NCBI RefSeq assembly: GCF_023639785.1
Contig: NZ_CP098325.1
Span: 1,550,001-1,614,000, forward strand
Reading direction: 5' to 3'
DNA: 64,000 nt
Source: Leclercia adecarboxylata
Lineage (GTDB): Bacteria > Pseudomonadota > Gammaproteobacteria > Enterobacterales > Enterobacteriaceae
Shown: piece by piece, positions 52,848-63,169 of the stretch
Position numbering within the stretch: position 1 is the first letter of the stretch
Layout: each line of letters opens with the position of its first letter
Program-made: the position numbers and the translations under genes
Notes under the pieces: model-generated
The model's database searches: none
What the model was told of the DNA's origin: nothing
The model's input: the letters and a program-made list of their open reading frames with translations, nothing else

Positions 52848-53303
52848 ATGAAATACCAACAACTGGAAAATCTCGAAAGCGGCTGGAAATGGAAGTATCT
52901 GGTCAAAAAACACCGTGAAGGGGAGTTGATCACGTGCTACCTCGAAGCCAGTGCTGCAAAAGAAGCTGTAGATTTATTGCTGACCCTCGAAAATGAACCC
53001 ATCCTGGTCAACGGCTGGATAGATAAACACATCAATCCGTCGCTGCTGAACCGCATGAAGCAGACCATTCGCGCGCGGCGAAAGCGGCATTTTAACGCCG
53101 AGCACCAGCATACCCGGAAGAAGTCCATCGATCTGGAGTTTATGGTCTGGCAACGTCTGGCTGGTCTTGCCCAGCGCCGCGGCAAAACGTTGTCAGAAAC
53201 TATCGTGCAGCTGATAGAAGATGCCGAGCATAAAGAGAAGTACGCCAGTCAGATGTCGACCCTGAAAACCGATCTCCAGGCGCTGCTGGCCGGGAAGAAG
53301 TAG
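52848..53303 (+). CDS. matP: Macrodomain Ter protein MatP
   Basis: A 151-residue DNA-binding protein that recognises matS sites, organises the terminus region and ties it to the division machinery through ZapB. It has an N-terminal four-helix domain, a ribbon-helix-helix segment ([37 protein letters not shown], about residues 88-124) and a C-terminal coiled coil for tetramers. It displaces MukBEF from Ter; mukFEB lies 30 kb upstream. Divergent from lonH, followed by a shared terminator with ompA. Confidence 0.97.
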   Translation: MKYQQLENLESGWKWKYLVKKHREGELITCYLEASAAKEAVDLLLTLENEPILVNGWIDKHINPSLLNRMKQTIRARRKRHFNAEHQHTRKKSIDLEFMVWQRLAGLAQRRGKTLSETIVQLIEDAEHKEKYASQMSTLKTDLQALLAGKK

Positions 53304-53326
53304 CGTTCTGTCTTTTTTCAGGCAAT

Positions 53327-53356
53327 AAAAAACCCCGCAACATGGCGGGGTTTTTT
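53327..53356. terminator. Bidirectional terminator between matP and ompA
   Basis: AAAAAACCCCGC (53327-53338) and GCGGGGTTTTTT (53345-53356) around AACATG. A-T tracts on both sides suit convergent matP and ompA. Confidence 0.92.
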
Positions 53357-53369
53357 GTCAGACGATAAC

Positions 53370-54422
53370 TTATGCCGCTGGCTGAGTTACAACGTCTTTG
53401 ATGCCTTTAACTTCGATCTCTACGCGACGATCTGGAGCCAGGCAGTCGATCAGTGCAGCGCGAGCTTTCACGTTGTCACAGGTAGAACCGGTAACTGGGT
53501 TAGATTCGCCCATACCACGTGGGGAGATCTTGTTAGCCGGGATACCTTTAGAGATCAGGTAATCAACAACGGACTGAGCACGTTTCTCAGACAGACCCTG
53601 GTTGTAAGCGTCAGAACCGATACGGTCGGTGAAGCCCAGAACCACTACGGAACCGTCTTTCGGATCCAGGTTGCTCAGCTGGGTGTACAGCTGATCCAGT
53701 GCCTGCTGGCCTTCTGGTTTCAGGGTTGCTTTGTTGAAGTTGAACAGAACGTCAGACTTCAGAGTGAAGTGCTTGGTCTGTACTTCTGGAGCCGGTGCTG
53801 GAGCTGGAGCAACTACTGGAGCTGGCTCTGCCTGACCGAAGCGGTAGGAAACACCTACGCTCAGCATGCCGTTGTCTGGACGAACACCAACGGTGTTGCC
53901 GTCGCCGATGTTGTTAACCCACTGGTATTCCAGACGAGTAGCGATGTCACGGGTCATAGCCCACTCAACACCACCTGCGAATACTGGGGATACGCCAGTG
54001 TCGTGGTCGTCGCCAGCGATGCTGTTGCTGGAGTCTGCACGCCATACCATGCCGCCCAGACGGGTGTAGATGTCTACAGCGTCATTTACTGGGTAGCCCA
54101 GTTTAGCAGTCAGCTGTACGCCTTGAGCTTTGAATGCGCCGTTAACGTTGTCGCCTTTGTAAGGCATACGGCCCAGCCAGTCGTAACCCATTTCGAAACC
54201 AACGTACGGGTTAACCTGATAACCACCGAACGCACCTGCGCCCAGCTGGCTTTCGTGAGTTGGACCGTCGTTGTTCAGGGTGTCGTTATACCAGCCGGTG
54301 TCGTGGAACTGAGACCAGCCCAGTTTACCACCTGCGTACCAGGTATTATCTTTTGGAGCGGCCTGCGCTACGGTAGCGAAACCTGCCAGTGCCACTGCAA
54401 TCGCGATAGCTGTCTTTTTCAT
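53370..54422 (-). CDS. ompA: Outer membrane protein A
   Basis: A 350-residue abundant outer-membrane protein. A 21-residue signal peptide ([21 protein letters not shown]) precedes an eight-stranded barrel (about residues 22-195), a PAPAPAPE hinge, and an OmpA/MotB-like periplasmic domain binding murein through DAP ([29 protein letters not shown]). The frame extends 15 codons upstream, but ATG 54422 gives the known signal peptide and has an ACGAGG ribosome site. Surface loops differ from E. coli as expected. Codon use is strongly optimal. Confidence 0.99.
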   Translation of the reverse strand: MKKTAIAIAVALAGFATVAQAAPKDNTWYAGGKLGWSQFHDTGWYNDTLNNDGPTHESQLGAGAFGGYQVNPYVGFEMGYDWLGRMPYKGDNVNGAFKAQGVQLTAKLGYPVNDAVDIYTRLGGMVWRADSSNSIAGDDHDTGVSPVFAGGVEWAMTRDIATRLEYQWVNNIGDGNTVGVRPDNGMLSVGVSYRFGQAEPAPVVAPAPAPAPEVQTKHFTLKSDVLFNFNKATLKPEGQQALDQLYTQLSNLDPKDGSVVVLGFTDRIGSDAYNQGLSEKRAQSVVDYLISKGIPANKISPRGMGESNPVTGSTCDNVKARAALIDCLAPDRRVEIEVKGIKDVVTQPAA

Positions 54423-54597
54423 TTTTTGCGCCTCGTTATCATCCAAAAATCGCCATGAGAATCTCAATGAGAGTCACGGTTAAATCCTTCACCGGGGGGC
54501 GGGGACAAAGATTAAAACTTACCGATATCTTCGGTTTAGGCCGAGCACCCCTGGCGATGTAAAGTCTACAACGTACCTGAAAACTTACAAGTGTGAA
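54423..54597 (-). promoter_or_regulatory. ompA promoter and long stabilising leader
   Basis: On the minus strand, -35 TTGTAA (54585-54590), 16-bp spacer, -10 TAGACT (54563-54568). Transcription from about 54556 gives a leader of about 134 nt, matching the known E. coli ompA leader, with the GGTGCTCGGC hairpin and CCCCGGTGAAGGATTTAACCG element. That leader gives the mRNA long life and carries the MicA sRNA target at the ribosome site (ACGAGGCGCAAAAAATG). The remaining 54598-54680 is AT-rich with no gene seen. Confidence 0.8.
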
Positions 54598-54680
54598 CTC
54601 CGTCAGGCATATGAAAAAAAAAGTTTTGTATACACAATATTTAACATTTATTGCGCAATTTGAGGCGTGCTAAAATGAAG

Positions 54681-54713
54681 AAAGCCGCGGCACACAAGAC
54701 TTGTCGCGGCTTT
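54681..54713 (-). terminator. Terminator downstream of sulA
   Basis: AAAGCCGCG (54681-54689) pairs with CGCGGCTTT (54705-54713) around a 15-base loop containing ACAAG/CTTGT. On the minus strand it is followed by CTTCATTTT. Confidence 0.7.
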
Positions 54714-54777
54714 TACAAGTGGAACCAACGGCGTACAGAACCGGCAAAAAAAATTCCAGGAAAACTCTTATTTTGAC

Positions 54778-55287
54778 TTAATGATACAAATTTGAGTGAA
54801 TTTTTAGCCCAGAAAGGTGTCCGTTGCCCAGAGCGTTCATGCGAATGGGACGCATAATGAAGCCGAGTGCATTCCCTTCTTCGGCAGCTTCAGCCAGACG
54901 GTGTTGTTCAGATTCCGTCAACTCGTGCGTAAACCAGCCAATCACTACGCTGTAATTTCCGGTACGCAGCGCCCTCGCCATTGAATCTACAGTATGGCAG
55001 GGATCCATCTGACTAATCTGCATCACTTTCGTCAGCGGCAAGCCTGCGGATTGCACCCATTCCCGACTTAATTTCTGCTGTGGCGTGAGCCACAACTGCC
55101 AGCGAGACTGCTGACCAAGCTGTTGTAACAGTGGCAGCAATAACAGCTGTGTCATCATGGGCTGGTCTTCACGGTAGAGCACTTCACTAATCAGCCCGGT
55201 GGACATATGCGCAGCGGAACTCATCGCGCTTTTGCCGGCGGAAGAAGAGAAAGTTGTTGAACGGTTTGCATAGCCTGAAGAGTACAT
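54778..55287 (-). CDS. sulA: SOS-induced cell division inhibitor SulA
   Basis: A 169-residue protein that binds and sequesters FtsZ during the SOS response and is then degraded by Lon. The start is ATG 55287 ([10 protein letters not shown]), with an upstream in-frame extension rejected because it would run through the LexA operator. [28 protein letters not shown] is highly conserved, as is the C-terminal [12 protein letters not shown]on recognition tail. The short variable regions (about 10-25, 150-157) differ from E. coli. Confidence 0.98.
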   Translation of the reverse strand: MYSSGYANRSTTFSSSAGKSAMSSAAHMSTGLISEVLYREDQPMMTQLLLLPLLQQLGQQSRWQLWLTPQQKLSREWVQSAGLPLTKVMQISQMDPCHTVDSMARALRTGNYSVVIGWFTHELTESEQHRLAEAAEEGNALGFIMRPIRMNALGNGHLSGLKIHSNLYH

Positions 55288-55309
55288 AATCAATCCAGCC
55301 CTGTAGTTA

Positions 55310-55325
55310 CTGTATGGATATACAG
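55310..55325 (-). promoter_or_regulatory. LexA box of sulA
   Basis: CTGTATGGATATACAG: both CTGT and ACAG ends and the TA-rich core match the LexA consensus CTGT-N8-ACAG. It is centred about 30 bp upstream of the sulA ATG, where it would overlap the promoter. Confidence 0.92.
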
Positions 55326-55504
55326 TAACCCCTGTGCGACTAAAGATCAACCTCATTTTCTGAAAGCGCCTCGCAAATTTGGTTGGTAATTCAGGCGTAT
55401 TGAAAAATCATCTTGCCGTTAAATCATAAGTTACCTATTTTTTGGCTAACGGATCCGTTAACAAACAACGTCACCATTACCGCATGATTTAAAAGGGAAA
55501 TATC

Positions 55505-56131
55505 ATGAAAAAGCTATCCTACGAACGGATCTATCAATCAGCAAAATATCTTTCACCCCTCGGGGAAGTTCACTATCGCGCCCTGTTCGGCGGATACACC
55601 CTGGCGGTTGATGACACGGTGTTTGCCATGGTGTCGGAGGGGGAGCTGTATCTGCGCGCCTGCGAAGAGAGTGCGCCTTACTGTGTAAAGCATGCCTCTT
55701 CTTTCCTGTCGCTGGTCAAGCGGGGGCGGCCCGTGTTGTTGAATTACTATCGCGTCGATGAGGGGCTCTGGCAGGATCGCGAGAAACTGCTGCAACTCTC
55801 TTCGTTTGCGCTGGAAGCTGCGCGGCGGGAACGCTGTGAACGCTACAAGCGCGAGAGGCTAAAGGATTTACCTAATCTCACCTTTCAGCTCGAAATCCTG
55901 CTGTTTGAGGCGGGTATCACCACCGAGGAGGCATTACGCACGCTGGGGGCTGAGCAGTGCTGGCTGAAGATCAGGGCGCTGAACAAGCACCTTAGTTACA
56001 AGGTGCTGTTTGCACTGGAGGGGGCAATCACCGGGCTACACGTCGCGGCGCTCCCGGAGATCAGGCGCCGGGAGCTGGTGGAGTGGTACAAAAAGCTATC
56101 GGTGGAGAACAGCACTCACTCAGGAAGCTGA
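55505..56131 (+). CDS. sxy: Competence regulator Sxy/TfoX
   Basis: A 208-residue TfoX-family protein that works with CRP at non-canonical CRP-S sites to induce competence genes. The TfoX_N domain (LSYERIYQSAKYLSPLGEVHYRALFGGYTL) and the TfoX_C helix-hairpin-helix part (LPNLTFQLEILLFEAGI..AEQCWLKIRALN) are intact. An AAAGGGAAA ribosome site precedes ATG 55505. Its last 16 bp overlap the 3' end of convergent yccS. A 14-bp palindrome lies 44 bp upstream of the start. Confidence 0.95.
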   Translation: MKKLSYERIYQSAKYLSPLGEVHYRALFGGYTLAVDDTVFAMVSEGELYLRACEESAPYCVKHASSFLSLVKRGRPVLLNYYRVDEGLWQDREKLLQLSSFALEAARRERCERYKRERLKDLPNLTFQLEILLFEAGITTEEALRTLGAEQCWLKIRALNKHLSYKVLFALEGAITGLHVAALPEIRRRELVEWYKKLSVENSTHSGS

Positions 56132-58251
56132 TTAACGTGCTGCTGTAATCGACAAATTTCTGGCAGCAACGCGATAAGCAGACCAATTTGCTGCAGAACC
56201 AGAGGCGCTTTGCTCTCGGCTCCCGGCTCAATATGCGAAATGCGTTGCGCCAGTTCGGTTAATGCCTGCTGAACGCGAGGCTCATCCGCCGGACGTTGAT
56301 GAAGCGCATCATCAACGTAACACACCGCATCGTCGAGCAATCCGAGGATTGCGGGGCTGGTGAGCCGCTCGCGGTGTGCACCCAGTGCCGCGATATAGCT
56401 GGTAAAAGTATGATTCAGGCACAGCAGACGGAACGCGACTTCACGGGTTTCCGCGGTTGCCCCCGGCTCCGTAGACATATTCGACACCACAGACGCCAGC
56501 TCCGCGTCGCGGTTATAGGCATCACGTCGGGCAATACGGTACGCCAGGCGGTTATCGCGCCCCTGATGATACTGCTCCAGGATGGCGTCAAGATAACGGC
56601 AGTTGGCGTTCATGGCCTGATCCAGCACACGGGGCAGGTTACGGAACCGCCAGTCCGGCCAGATGAAGCTCACCGCCGCCCAGGCGATAGCGCAGCCAAT
56701 CAGGGTATCAATGATGCGCGGCAGGGCCACTTCAAAGCCTTCCCCGAGCAGATTGAAACAGAGCAGCACCAGCAGGGTAATAAACATCGTGGCGTGCGCA
56801 TACTGAACGTTGCGAAAGGCAAAGAACAGCACGCCGGTGATCACAATCAGAATCAGCTGCCCTTCCAGCGAGGGGACGAAGTAAAGGATGGGTAACCCGA
56901 TGGCGACCCCAACCAGAGTGCCAAGAATACGCAGCGCCAGACGGTGGCGAGTGGCGTTGTAGTTGGGCTGACAAACAAACAAGCTGGTAAGTAAGATCCA
57001 GTAGCCATGGTTAAGGCCGGTTATCTGAATAAAGGCGTAGCCAATACAGAGCACCACCGACATCCTCACCGCATGGCGAAACAGCGCCGATTCCGGTGAA
57101 AAGTTGCGGCTTAAACGCAGCCACATATCGCTGAAACCATGCAGGCTGTCGTCCGCAAGCTGGTTTTCCACATCATTGCCCGGCGTTGCCAGCGCCTGTT
57201 CGGATTCGATGGTGGCAAGCTGGGCATCAATAGCGCGTAAATTGCTTAATAAAAACCCCAGCGCTTTCATCTGATCGGCGGAGGTACCGCTGGCCTGAAC
57301 GCGATCGAGGGCCGCATCAAGATGGGTAAATGCCCGTTCAAATCGCGGATCGTGCTGATAGGGGGTGCGCAGCAGGATCGATCGCGAGAGCTGCTGGCAG
57401 GCCTGCGACTGCATGGATAACAGGCGCTGGAAGCGGAACATCACGTCGCTGTAGCGAAACTTCTCGCGAAGAGCGGCGTACTGAATATGCGATGAGCTGG
57501 CGCGCTCATGGATATCCTGCGCCACAAAGTAATAGTGCAGGGTCCGACGGGTGCCGCGTTGACCGCGATCGCCGCGTAAACGGGTAAGCAACGAGGCCTT
57601 CGTCTGGTTTAATGTTGCTACCAGTTGCCCGTTCGCCAGCGCCAGTTCGTACAGCGGCGCCTGGCCATCATCTTCGATATCCGGGTCGAACAGCCGGGAC
57701 TTTAACTCCAGATAGTGGGCCAGTTGCTCATAGCTGCGGGCCAGATTGTCCTGCAGCGGGCGAATAGGAAAAATAAGATGTCCGGCCAGCGTCAGCAGGT
57801 TATACCAGACCGCGCCCAGTAACAGCAGCACCGGCTGTTGATACCACTGATCGTACAGCGATACCCCCAGCATGGTGTAGATGGCAATTAGCAGCGCGCC
57901 AAAAGCGATGGTGGCGTAGCGCTGGCCCAGCCCGCCGAGCAGGATAAACACGCTGGTGGAGAGCGTCAGTCCAGCCGCAAAAAGCCATGGCCATGGGAAG
58001 AGGAGCTCCACCGACGCCGAGGCGATAAAAAAGCAGATCAGGGTGATGACCAGATTGCGCAGCCGACCGGTGAGACGATCGTCCAGGTCGGCCAGCGCTC
58101 CGGCAACCACCCCCAGCGTCAGCGGGATGGTCAGCTTCACGTCGCCCAACCACCAGGGCAGGGCGGTACTGCCACACAGGGCTATAAAAATCCTGGCATT
58201 GTAGAGCCAGGCGCTGTTAAGGGTGTAGCGGCGAAGCAGTGGACTTAGCAT
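56116..58251 (-). CDS. yccS: FUSC-family inner-membrane protein YccS
   Basis: A 711-residue polytopic membrane protein of the FUSC/YccS-YhfK family. Two blocks of about five to six transmembrane helices (about 15-165 and 390-525) are separated by a cytoplasmic helical domain (about 170-380), with a second one at the end. The domain is shared with fusaric acid and aromatic acid efflux components, but YccS itself has no proven substrate. It is 18 bp downstream of yccF and ends overlapping sxy. Confidence 0.94.
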   Translation of the reverse strand: MLSPLLRRYTLNSAWLYNARIFIALCGSTALPWWLGDVKLTIPLTLGVVAGALADLDDRLTGRLRNLVITLICFFIASASVELLFPWPWLFAAGLTLSTSVFILLGGLGQRYATIAFGALLIAIYTMLGVSLYDQWYQQPVLLLLGAVWYNLLTLAGHLIFPIRPLQDNLARSYEQLAHYLELKSRLFDPDIEDDGQAPLYELALANGQLVATLNQTKASLLTRLRGDRGQRGTRRTLHYYFVAQDIHERASSSHIQYAALREKFRYSDVMFRFQRLLSMQSQACQQLSRSILLRTPYQHDPRFERAFTHLDAALDRVQASGTSADQMKALGFLLSNLRAIDAQLATIESEQALATPGNDVENQLADDSLHGFSDMWLRLSRNFSPESALFRHAVRMSVVLCIGYAFIQITGLNHGYWILLTSLFVCQPNYNATRHRLALRILGTLVGVAIGLPILYFVPSLEGQLILIVITGVLFFAFRNVQYAHATMFITLLVLLCFNLLGEGFEVALPRIIDTLIGCAIAWAAVSFIWPDWRFRNLPRVLDQAMNANCRYLDAILEQYHQGRDNRLAYRIARRDAYNRDAELASVVSNMSTEPGATAETREVAFRLLCLNHTFTSYIAALGAHRERLTSPAILGLLDDAVCYVDDALHQRPADEPRVQQALTELAQRISHIEPGAESKAPLVLQQIGLLIALLPEICRLQQHVNQLPE

Positions 58252-58269
58252 GTGCGCGCGAGGTCCTTG

Positions 58270-58716
58270 TTACGGAAAACGACGGCGGGCGTTAGCTTCC
58301 CGCGCGGCGCGGGCCACTTCCACCGGGACAACCCGGCGTCCGACAGGCCACAGAGCGATGGCGGCAATTTTAAAATTGGCGATCCCGACGGGGATGCCGA
58401 TAAGGGTCAGGCACTGGGCGATCCCCGCCGCAATGTGCATCAGACACAGCCACCAGCCGAAAAAGATCAGCCACAGAATATTGAGCAGCGTGCCGCCGGT
58501 GTTCATCAGCGTGCTTTTACTGCCTGGCTCCAGTTCGTCGACGTGAACCGCTTCGTTGCCGTAGGGCACCAGCGAGAGTTTGGTGATTTCCCAGCAGGAG
58601 CGCGTCAGTGGAAGGGTGAAGATCAGGACCACGCTGATCAGTGTTGCCAGCAGCCAGGAGAGGGTTGTGGCAAAACCACCCAGCACAAAATTCAAAATAT
58701 TCAGAACGGTACGCAT
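58270..58716 (-). CDS. yccF: DUF307 inner-membrane protein YccF
   Basis: A 148-residue small membrane protein with two YccF (DUF307) repeats. Each has a hydrophobic helix and the pattern GG.LLNILWLIFFGWWLCLMHIAAGIAQCLTLIGIPVG. No function is known. It precedes yccS by 18 bp on the same strand, so the two are probably one transcript, divergent from helD. Confidence 0.93.
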   Translation of the reverse strand: MRTVLNILNFVLGGFATTLSWLLATLISVVLIFTLPLTRSCWEITKLSLVPYGNEAVHVDELEPGSKSTLMNTGGTLLNILWLIFFGWWLCLMHIAAGIAQCLTLIGIPVGIANFKIAAIALWPVGRRVVPVEVARAAREANARRRFP

Positions 58717-58839
58717 AAAACCTCAATTCTTTCCGTAATGTTGAAGCCCTGGTGATTGTAACGTTTTTTTGCGCTGGAGCACCTGAAAACTGGCAGTTAA
58801 ACTGTTATGCAATTATTCACGTCGTGGATCAGGCTGGAC

Positions 58840-60894
58840 ATGGAACTGAAAGCAACATCGTTAGGCAAACGCCTGGCACAACATCCGTACGACAAAGTCG
58901 TTCTGCTTAACGCCGGGGTTAAAGTCTCAGGCGAACGTCACGAATACCTTATTCCCTTCAACCAGTTGCTGGCGATTCACTGTAAGCGCGGCCTGGTCTG
59001 GGGCGAGCTGGAGTTTGTTCTGCCCGACGATAAAGTGGTGCGGCTGCACGGCACCGAGTGGGCAGAAACCCAGCGTTTTCATCGCCATCTGAACACGCTC
59101 TGGCAGCAATGGAGTGCTGAAATGAGTGAGGTTGCGGCGCAGGTGCTGCAAAACGCGCTGAATGAGATTGCCGCCACCAATGAGCAAAACAGCTGGCTGA
59201 CGCGGGAAAAAACGCAGGGCCTTCAGCAAAAAATCCGCCAGGCGTTACAGGCCTTGCCCTTGTCCGTCTCGCGGCTCGACGAATTTGATAACTGCCGTGA
59301 AGCCTGGCGTCAGTGTCAGGCCTGGCTACAGGATATTGACCAGAGCAGGCTGGCGCACAATCAGGCATGGACTGACACCATGCTCAGCCAGTATGCCGAT
59401 TTTTTTGCCGGAATTGAGTCATCCCCACTGAACCCGGCCCAGGCCCGGGCGGTGGTCAACGGCGAACAGTCGCTGCTGGTACTGGCGGGGGCCGGTAGCG
59501 GTAAAACCTCCGTGCTGGTGGCGCGGGCGGGCTGGCTGCTGACCCGCAATGAGGCCGCGGCCGATCAAATCTTGCTCCTGGCATTTGGGCGTAAGGCGGC
59601 GCAGGAGATGGATGAGCGAATCGAGACGCGACTGCACACCCGGGATATTACCGCCAGGACCTTCCACTCCCTGGCCCTGCATATTATCCAGCAGGGGAGC
59701 AAAAAAGTGCCGGTGGTGAGCGAGCTCGAAAACGACACCCTGGCGCGGCAGAAGATTTTCATTGAAGCCTGGCAGCAGCAGTGCAGCGAGAAAAAAGCCC
59801 AGGCCAAAGGCTGGCGGCAGTGGCTCGAAGAGGAGCTTAACTGGAGCGTGCCGGAGGGGAGTTTCTGGCAAAACGAGAAACTGACGCGCCGACTGGCGCC
59901 CCGGCTCGACCGCTGGGTAAGCCTGATGCGCATGCACGGCGGCGCTCAGGCCGAGATGATTGCCGGTGCGCCGGAAGAGGTGCGGGCGCTGTTCTCAAAG
60001 CGGGTGAAGTTAATGGCACCGCTGCTTAAGGCGTGGAAAGCCGCCCTCAAGGCGGAGAACGCCGTCGATTTTTCCGGGTTGATCCATCAGGCGATCGTGA
60101 TCCTCGAGAAAGGTCGCTTTATCAGCCCGTGGAAACACATTCTGGTGGATGAGTTCCAGGATATCTCCCCCCAGCGCGCGGCGTTACTGGCGGCGCTGCG
60201 GGCGCAAAACAAATATACCGCTCTGTTTGCCGTAGGTGACGACTGGCAGGCGATCTACCGCTTCAGCGGGGCGCAGCTGTCGCTGACGACGGCCTTCCAC
60301 CATTACTTTGGTGAAGGGGATCGCTGCGATCTGGACACCACCTACCGTTTCAATAACCGGATCGGCGAGAGCGCCAACCGGTTTATCCAGCAGAACCCGC
60401 ATCAGCTGGCAAAACCGCTCAACAGCCTGTCGGCAGGGGACAAGAAAGCCGTCACGCTGCTGGCGGACGACCAGCTCGATGCCCTGCTGGATAAGCTGAG
60501 CGGTTACGTCCGGGCGGATGAACGCATTCTGGTGCTGGCGCGTTATCACCACCTCAAGCCCGCCAGCCTGGAGAAAGCCGCGACCCGCTGGCCGAAACTG
60601 CAGCTGGATTTTATGACCATCCACGCCAGTAAAGGCCAGCAGGCGGACTATGTCATCGTGGTGGGGTTGCAGGAAGGGAGCGATGGTTTCCCGGCGCCTG
60701 CGCGGGAATCGGTGATGGAACAGGCCCTGTTGCCTGTGGTGGAAGATTTTCCCGATGCCGAGGAGCGGCGTTTACTCTATGTGGCGATCACCCGCGCCCG
60801 CCACCGCGTCTGGTTGCTGTTCAACAAAGAGCAGCCGTCACGTTTTGTCGATATCCTCAAAGAGACAGGTGTGCCGGTAGCGCGCAAACCCTAG
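58840..60894 (+). CDS. helD: DNA helicase IV
   Basis: A 684-residue superfamily 1 (UvrD/Rep-type) 3'-5' helicase. Walker A AGAGSGKTS has its lysine at 222; ILVDEFQDISPQRAALL is Walker B, GDDWQAIYRFSGA motif III and TIHASKGQQADYVIV motif V. The frame opens 11 codons earlier, but ATG 58840 gives MELKATSLGKRLAQHPYDK, the family N-terminus and E. coli length. In E. coli it has roles in recombination and is not essential. It is divergent from yccF. Confidence 0.96.
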   Translation: MELKATSLGKRLAQHPYDKVVLLNAGVKVSGERHEYLIPFNQLLAIHCKRGLVWGELEFVLPDDKVVRLHGTEWAETQRFHRHLNTLWQQWSAEMSEVAAQVLQNALNEIAATNEQNSWLTREKTQGLQQKIRQALQALPLSVSRLDEFDNCREAWRQCQAWLQDIDQSRLAHNQAWTDTMLSQYADFFAGIESSPLNPAQARAVVNGEQSLLVLAGAGSGKTSVLVARAGWLLTRNEAAADQILLLAFGRKAAQEMDERIETRLHTRDITARTFHSLALHIIQQGSKKVPVVSELENDTLARQKIFIEAWQQQCSEKKAQAKGWRQWLEEELNWSVPEGSFWQNEKLTRRLAPRLDRWVSLMRMHGGAQAEMIAGAPEEVRALFSKRVKLMAPLLKAWKAALKAENAVDFSGLIHQAIVILEKGRFISPWKHILVDEFQDISPQRAALLAALRAQNKYTALFAVGDDWQAIYRFSGAQLSLTTAFHHYFGEGDRCDLDTTYRFNNRIGESANRFIQQNPHQLAKPLNSLSAGDKKAVTLLADDQLDALLDKLSGYVRADERILVLARYHHLKPASLEKAATRWPKLQLDFMTIHASKGQQADYVIVVGLQEGSDGFPAPARESVMEQALLPVVEDFPDAEERRLLYVAITRARHRVWLLFNKEQPSRFVDILKETGVPVARKP

Positions 60895-60932
60895 CGATGT
60901 TGTATCCGGCGGGCGCGGTTTCGGGTTTTGAA

Positions 60933-60961
60933 GGCCGGGCATGGCGAAGCCGCCACCCGGC
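60933..60961. repeat. REP-like palindrome between helD and mgsA
   Basis: On the minus strand GCCGGGTGGCGGCTTCGCCA then TGCCCGGCC, a hairpin of the same family as the units at 25934-26008. It stands in the convergent gap between helD and mgsA, a typical REP position where it can stabilise 3' ends or stop transcription. Confidence 0.75.
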
Positions 60962-60972
60962 GATACTCACCT

Positions 60973-61431
60973 TTACTTCAGGCGTTCAGCCAGATAGCGC
61001 TGATAATCCGGGATCAGGATCTCGACCGGGGAGTTGAACTGCGGGGATGCGATAATAAAGTCCGCCGTCGACAGGTTAGTCGCGACCGGAATATTCCACA
61101 CCGTTGCCAGACGCAGCAGGGCTTTTACGTCCGGATCGTGCGGGACCGCATTCAGCGGATCCCAGAAGAAGATCAGCACATCAATCTTACCTTCCGAAAT
61201 CTGCGCGCCCACCTGCTGATCGCCGCCCATCGGGCCGCTCAGCATGGCATTCACGTCAAGCCCGGTCTCGCGATGGATCAGGTTGCCGGTTGTGCCGGTG
61301 GCCGACAGCTGATGTTTTTCCAGCAGGGATTTATGACGCTGAACCCAGTTGAGCAGCATCTGTTTACAGTGATCGTGCGCCACCAGCGCGATATGTTTGC
61401 GTTCCGGCAGGGTGCGGGTTGTGAGTTCCAT
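60973..61431 (-). CDS. mgsA: Methylglyoxal synthase
   Basis: A 152-residue homohexameric enzyme that converts dihydroxyacetone phosphate to methylglyoxal and phosphate, a bypass used when phosphate or sugar flux is unbalanced. H19 and D20 in [18 protein letters not shown] and [20 protein letters not shown] carry the conserved catalytic aspartates and histidine. The length equals E. coli. GloC (25.2 kb) belongs to the pathway that removes the toxic product. Confidence 0.98.
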   Translation of the reverse strand: MELTTRTLPERKHIALVAHDHCKQMLLNWVQRHKSLLEKHQLSATGTTGNLIHRETGLDVNAMLSGPMGGDQQVGAQISEGKIDVLIFFWDPLNAVPHDPDVKALLRLATVWNIPVATNLSTADFIIASPQFNSPVEILIPDYQRYLAERLK

Positions 61432-61510
61432 AATCTCTATCCGTTAGTTAACTGGTTACAGATTACTGGAAGCACCTGACGCTGCAAGAGAAAGGGATAA
61501 AAATTGCGGC

Positions 61511-62170
61511 TCAGGACGAGGGTTGCTGCTTCGCCCATTGCAGAAAACGGTTTCGGGTTTCGGGATCGGCCTGGGCAAACCAGTATTTGAGGCGCTGCTC
61601 CGTCATGCTCTGGGATTGCGGCGGCATATCCAGTTCAGACACGCCGGATAGCAGCGTACTGTCATCCGCCATAGTGGTGGAGAACTGCGGTAGCGAGGCG
61701 CTCTGTCCGGCTTTGTTATAGCGCTCGGTATCATATTCGTAATTCACGCCGTTCGGCGTATCGGTGATCGCCAGAATATCAAGCCTCACCGGAATAGGGG
61801 TCGCATCGCCATCCAGTAATTCGATTTGCGGTGATTTATCAAAAAGCTGTGACTCTTTTTCTGTTTCCAGCCGTGGAAGGCTAAAATTAACCTGACTGAT
61901 CCGTTGGGTGTTAAAGCTGGCGACCAGGGGAGGGGAGATATAGACCCGTTCCTCGTGATTGCCAAGACGAATGGTTTTTTCTACCCGAAAGACGATTTGA
62001 TGCGGGCCGTTGTCCAGTTCGATACTGTCCGCACCGCGCAGCAGGGAGCTGGAGACTTTTTTACCATCGAGCACCAGCAGGTCGATGTCTGTAGAGAGCC
62101 GCAGCGTTGTGGCAAAAACGCAAACCGGCATGAGCAGCGCAAACAGACTCCAGGCAATGCCGGTTTTCAT
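61511..62170 (-). CDS. csgI: DUF2057 periplasmic protein CsgI (YccT)
   Basis: A 219-residue protein with a signal peptide ([20 protein letters not shown]) and DUF2057 domain ([19 protein letters not shown]). E. coli and Salmonella YccT/CsgI inhibits extracellular curli assembly, which supports the name used here. The length is within one residue of E. coli. It is divergent from yccU across a 170-bp gap. Confidence 0.92.
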   Translation of the reverse strand: MKTGIAWSLFALLMPVCVFATTLRLSTDIDLLVLDGKKVSSSLLRGADSIELDNGPHQIVFRVEKTIRLGNHEERVYISPPLVASFNTQRISQVNFSLPRLETEKESQLFDKSPQIELLDGDATPIPVRLDILAITDTPNGVNYEYDTERYNKAGQSASLPQFSTTMADDSTLLSGVSELDMPPQSQSMTEQRLKYWFAQADPETRNRFLQWAKQQPSS

Positions 62171-62340
62171 AGAAGGCCCTCTTAAAAGACATGCGTCATG
62201 AAGAATGTATCAAAATTTTTCGACAATCATATTTACTAACATATAGACATATTATGGCAATTTGCCCTCATACAGACGTATGGGATGGCAGTTGCTGACA
62301 CGGCCTTGATGCCCGGATTGAACGAGCCAGGAGAACACGA

Positions 62341-62754
62341 ATGAAAGAGAACGATATCGCCGACATCCTTACCACCACCCGCACCATTGCCCTGGTCGGC
62401 GCAAGCGACAAGCCCGATCGCCCGAGCTACAGGGTGATGAAGTACCTGCTCGATCAGGGCTACCATGTGATCCCGGTTTCGCCAAAAGTGGCAGGTAAAA
62501 CATTGCTGGGCCAGCAGGGATACGGCACCCTGGCGGAAGTGCCAGAAAAAATCGATATGGTGGACGTGTTCCGCAATTCCGAAGCGGCCTGGGGCGTGGC
62601 TCAGGAGGCGATTGCGGTCGGGGCGAAAACCCTGTGGTTACAGCTTGGGGTGATCAATGAACAGGCGGCGGTGCTGGCGCGCGATGCGGGCATGAATGTG
62701 GTGATGGATCGTTGTCCGGCAATTGAGATCCCCCGTCTGGGAATGGCCAGGTAA
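62341..62754 (+). CDS. yccU: CoA-binding domain protein YccU
   Basis: A 137-residue single-domain CoA_binding_2 Rossmann-fold protein. The fingerprint [17 protein letters not shown] at about 16-32 and the [10 protein letters not shown] helix are typical; [11 protein letters not shown] is the conserved C-terminal motif. The role is unknown, though the fold binds CoA in larger acyl-CoA synthetases. Confidence 0.95.
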   Translation: MKENDIADILTTTRTIALVGASDKPDRPSYRVMKYLLDQGYHVIPVSPKVAGKTLLGQQGYGTLAEVPEKIDMVDVFRNSEAAWGVAQEAIAVGAKTLWLQLGVINEQAAVLARDAGMNVVMDRCPAIEIPRLGMAR

Positions 62755-62756
62755 TA

Positions 62757-62790
62757 AAAAACCCGGTCAGCCATGGGCTACCGGGTTTTC
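62757..62790. terminator. Bidirectional terminator between yccU and hspQ
   Basis: AAAACCCGGT (62757-62766) pairs with ACCGGGTTTT (62780-62789); an inner stem AGCC (62769-62772) with GGCT (62776-62779) extends it past one bulged C. A and T tracts on both sides suit the convergent genes. Confidence 0.85.
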
Positions 62791-62791
62791 A

Positions 62792-63169
<378 letters not shown>

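Noticed and set aside
53355..54458. 367-residue frame on + opposite ompA
   Set aside because: It is a shadow of ompA's biased codon use (few stops in the antisense frame); no ribosome site and no homology seen.
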